Made by a program: the position numbers and the translations under genes. DNA of 64,000 nucleotides from positions 124,001 to 188,000 of the forward strand of contig NZ_MYFO02000002.1 of NCBI RefSeq assembly GCF_004514475.2. Reading direction: 5' to 3'. Of this stretch, positions 61,653-64,000 are shown in pieces. A model generated the notes under the pieces. It was not told the origin of the DNA. It made no database searches and worked only from the letters and a program-made list of their open reading frames with translations. Position 1 is the stretch's first letter; each line of letters begins with the position of its first letter. This DNA comes from Paenibacillus athensensis. GTDB taxonomy: Bacteria; Bacillota; Bacilli; Paenibacillales; NBRC-103111.

Positions 61653-63973
61653 ACGACCCAGCCTTTCTGTTCAGGTAAAGGAATGCGAATGGTCAATTCG
61701 ACGCCGCTTCCCGGCTCGGAGCGCCAATTCCATAGACCGCCAAGCAGCAGCACGCGGCTGCGCATTTGTTCCAGTCCTACTCCGGCATGGACCGGCGTGT
61801 AGAAACGAGGCATTGTGTCCAGCCTGGCCGGATCGAGCCCAATGCCGTTATCCCGATACGACAGGCAGACGGAGGAGTCTTGTGCCGACAGCCGGATGTG
61901 TACTTCGGTAGCTTGCGAATGCTTTTTGGCGTTGTTCATCAGCTCTTGGAAGATGCGGAACAGATGTTTTTTACTCTCCGGATCGAGCGTTTCGACGAGG
62001 GCTGTCCCCTCGGCTTGAAAATGTATGTCTACTTCGGTCAATCCCCGGTCCAGATCAATGGCCGCTTCCATTGTTTTAATCAATCCGGCCCGCTGCAGCA
62101 AATAGGGATTCAGCTCAAAGCAGCTTTGCCGCAAGCTTTCATTCAGCATTTCGAGATGTTTGACGACCTCTTGCACAGGCTGATCGCTGGTGTGATTGTC
62201 GATGTAGGCGATCAATTTACGGCGAATCAGCACAATGTCCTGAATAATCGTATCGTGCAGGTCGGTAGCAATCCTGAAGCGTTCTCGCTCCTGCAGCGCG
62301 AACAACGATTTGCGCAGCCAGGCGAAGTCTTGTCCGGCCTGCTCGTCGGGAATTTGCGAAGCCAATTCATGTACCCTTAGCGTCAGCTTGCGAATCAGGT
62401 AGACGTTCTCCAGACAGACGGCCAGATAGGAAATAATCAAGTCGAGCCATTGCTTCTCTTCTATGCCTAGAGGGGTATTGGTCTTCTTTTTCGTAAAGAC
62501 AAAATAGCTTGTATACTCCTCATGCCGGTTGATTTCCAGCACCGTATACGCCTGTTCGCTCAACGTCTGATCGAGCAGCCCTTGCTCCACCGCCTCCAGT
62601 TCCAGCTCGCCTTCACTAATCATCTCTGTATCGTTCTGATAGCAAAAGACAATAGCTCCGCCGTACACCTGCAGCGTATGGACAATATCGAGCAAAATGA
62701 TTTCCTTCAGCTCTTGAAAGCTGGTAATGGCCCGCAAATTGCGCGCGACTTTTTTCAGCGCCAGCTGCAGGTGATATTTGCGCGGGAACATAATCACTTC
62801 CAGCCGCGTGGCGAAGTATTCCAGCATGTAGAGCAGGAACGAAATCGTGGTCAGGATAAACAGGAAGCTGAACGCGAGATTTTGCAGGGACGCTTCATGG
62901 ATGAATACAAAAGACAGCAGCCCCACCAGCAGCACGCTGGGCACAATCGCGATCAGCGTAGTGAACACAATGCGCCGCATGATGGTCTGGATGTCAAACA
63001 ATTGCTTGGTGACGATCAGATAACAAAACGAAATCGGGAATAAAATGACACAATAACCCGTGTAGAGCGGATCGACGATTGGATTGCCGCTGACCAGAAT
63101 GGGAATGAAGGACAAAAAAGCCAACGGCGCGCAGGAGACGAACAAAGCGAACCAGACGATTTTGATCATCGATTGAATCGACGCGTCCACGTGACGGTAT
63201 TTGACATAGATGTAGACGAACATGAACAGGTTGAGCAGCAGGCCGAGCAGGAAGAAGGAGAGGACGATTAGGTATTCTATTTTGTAAAAAATGAAAATAT
63301 TAAATGGAGTTAAGAAGCATAACGTTGCGATTCCATTAGCTGCTGCGATGTAATACAGTACGTTTAGCCACTTAGTGGAAAGTCGTATTCCGCTTTTTTC
63401 CTTAAAAAACAGAATTAAAAAATGTAAAAACACTAATGGCAGTGCAATGACGAAATTAGTAACGAAAACCTTAGCGAGAGGGTCGCCACGATATGATGAA
63501 GCGAAGCTCATAAAAATAATACCTGTAATTAAGAATACAAGCGATAGAAAACGTGCAGCTCTTGAAGCTGGAATTCGAAGATAGATTAACAAGGACAGAA
63601 ATAAACTTATAACTTCCCCAAACATGGAGAAAAAATCGTAGATAGGTTGACTTCGGTCTTTAATAACGATCTCAAACTCTACACCGTTTCTGGAAAGTGT
63701 AATGGTATCTGCTTGTTCGATTGCTCCCCATTTTTTAATTTTACTGAATTCATTAGGCTCGTTTCCGTTAACTTTTTCCAGAATGTCGCCGACGCGCAAT
63801 TCGGGTCTCCGGATATCCCCGCCTGCGTCAAATCCTTTAATGGACCAAACATTTTCATGATTTTTCTCGAAGAGAATTCCTGAATAGCCGTAGTGAAAGG
63901 TTATATGAAGAAACCAAAGCTGAACAAATACTAGACAAAAGAGCAGAAGACTGCGGATCAATTTATTTTTCAT
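61649..63973 (-). CDS. ComP-like membrane sensor histidine kinase with PDZ domain
   Basis: A 774-residue kinase. An N-terminal helix (SLLLFCLVFVQLWFLHI) leads to an extracytoplasmic PDZ-like region (about 50-110, ELRVGDILEKVNG), then about eight membrane segments (115-390), the ComP plan. The cytoplasmic part has a GAF-like region, HisKA_3 with His573 (ATDLHDTIIQD) and HATPase (FQELMNNAKKHS, DNGIGLD). AAAGGAGCG precedes the ATG. The first about 236 codons are AT-rich, the rest GC-rich, with a sharp change near 63265. Confidence 0.9.
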   Translation of the reverse strand: MKNKLIRSLLLFCLVFVQLWFLHITFHYGYSGILFEKNHENVWSIKGFDAGGDIRRPELRVGDILEKVNGNEPNEFSKIKKWGAIEQADTITLSRNGVEFEIVIKDRSQPIYDFFSMFGEVISLFLSLLIYLRIPASRAARFLSLVFLITGIIFMSFASSYRGDPLAKVFVTNFVIALPLVFLHFLILFFKEKSGIRLSTKWLNVLYYIAAANGIATLCFLTPFNIFIFYKIEYLIVLSFFLLGLLLNLFMFVYIYVKYRHVDASIQSMIKIVWFALFVSCAPLAFLSFIPILVSGNPIVDPLYTGYCVILFPISFCYLIVTKQLFDIQTIMRRIVFTTLIAIVPSVLLVGLLSFVFIHEASLQNLAFSFLFILTTISFLLYMLEYFATRLEVIMFPRKYHLQLALKKVARNLRAITSFQELKEIILLDIVHTLQVYGGAIVFCYQNDTEMISEGELELEAVEQGLLDQTLSEQAYTVLEINRHEEYTSYFVFTKKKTNTPLGIEEKQWLDLIISYLAVCLENVYLIRKLTLRVHELASQIPDEQAGQDFAWLRKSLFALQERERFRIATDLHDTIIQDIVLIRRKLIAYIDNHTSDQPVQEVVKHLEMLNESLRQSCFELNPYLLQRAGLIKTMEAAIDLDRGLTEVDIHFQAEGTALVETLDPESKKHLFRIFQELMNNAKKHSQATEVHIRLSAQDSSVCLSYRDNGIGLDPARLDTMPRFYTPVHAGVGLEQMRSRVLLLGGLWNWRSEPGSGVELTIRIPLPEQKGWVV

Positions 63974-64000
63974 ATACGCTCCTTTGCGCTTAGTTGTTAT

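Overview
The window looks like chromosomal DNA of a spore-forming Firmicute close to Paenibacillus. The reasons are spore genes (gerE, gerM, lonB), a T-box leader, many intrinsic terminators, strong AGGAGG-type ribosome binding sites, and the gene order tig-clpP-clpX-...-lonB-lonA-ysxC-...-hemA-hemX-...-hemC-hemD-hemB-...-hemL, which parallels Bacillus subtilis. Most genes are GC-rich. A few short AT-rich stretches stand out as probable acquisitions.

Layout. 1-4946: a signalling cluster (HD-GYP fragment, REC-GGDEF protein, GAF histidine kinase) overlapping a thiamine-diphosphate enzyme. 5079-5366: a low-complexity Tyr/Pro and Gly/Trp/His repeat protein. 5595-10876: two GH65 phosphorylases and a beta-phosphoglucomutase, which together would turn alpha-glucosides into glucose-6-phosphate. 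11052-13501: an AT-rich cassette of about 2.2 kb beside gerE, flanked by a duplicated gerE 3' end. 13762-17322: a TPR-like protein, a methyltransferase, an MBL hydrolase and a PgpA-type protein. 17617-20157: a large hybrid sensor kinase. 20996-23553: gerM-rph-rdgB. 24236-26080: asnB. 26302-27454: several small proteins. 27600-29751: a T-box-controlled argS, followed by tRNA-Arg.

30599-43081 is the protein quality-control block (ysoA-like, tig, clpP, clpX, lonB, lonA, ysxC), with ispG, a polysaccharide deacetylase-like gene and an amidase inserted. 44310 is speD. 45556-58109 carries nearly the whole haem pathway from glutamyl-tRNA to coprohaem (hemA, hemX, hemC, cobA-hemD, hemB, hemE, hemH, hemY, hemL) plus a sirohaem-branch gene. 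An antiparallel Crp/Fnr gene interrupts it before hemL.

The right end (58283-63973) is accessory in character: an ArsR regulator with two visible operators and a VOC protein, an AT-rich two-gene unit of toxin-antitoxin appearance, and a tight operon encoding a ComP-like PDZ/membrane histidine kinase, a ComA-like regulator and a ComQ-like prenyl transferase. This looks like a quorum-sensing locus in unusual gene order with no pheromone gene inside the window. The sensor half of the kinase is compositionally different from its kinase half.
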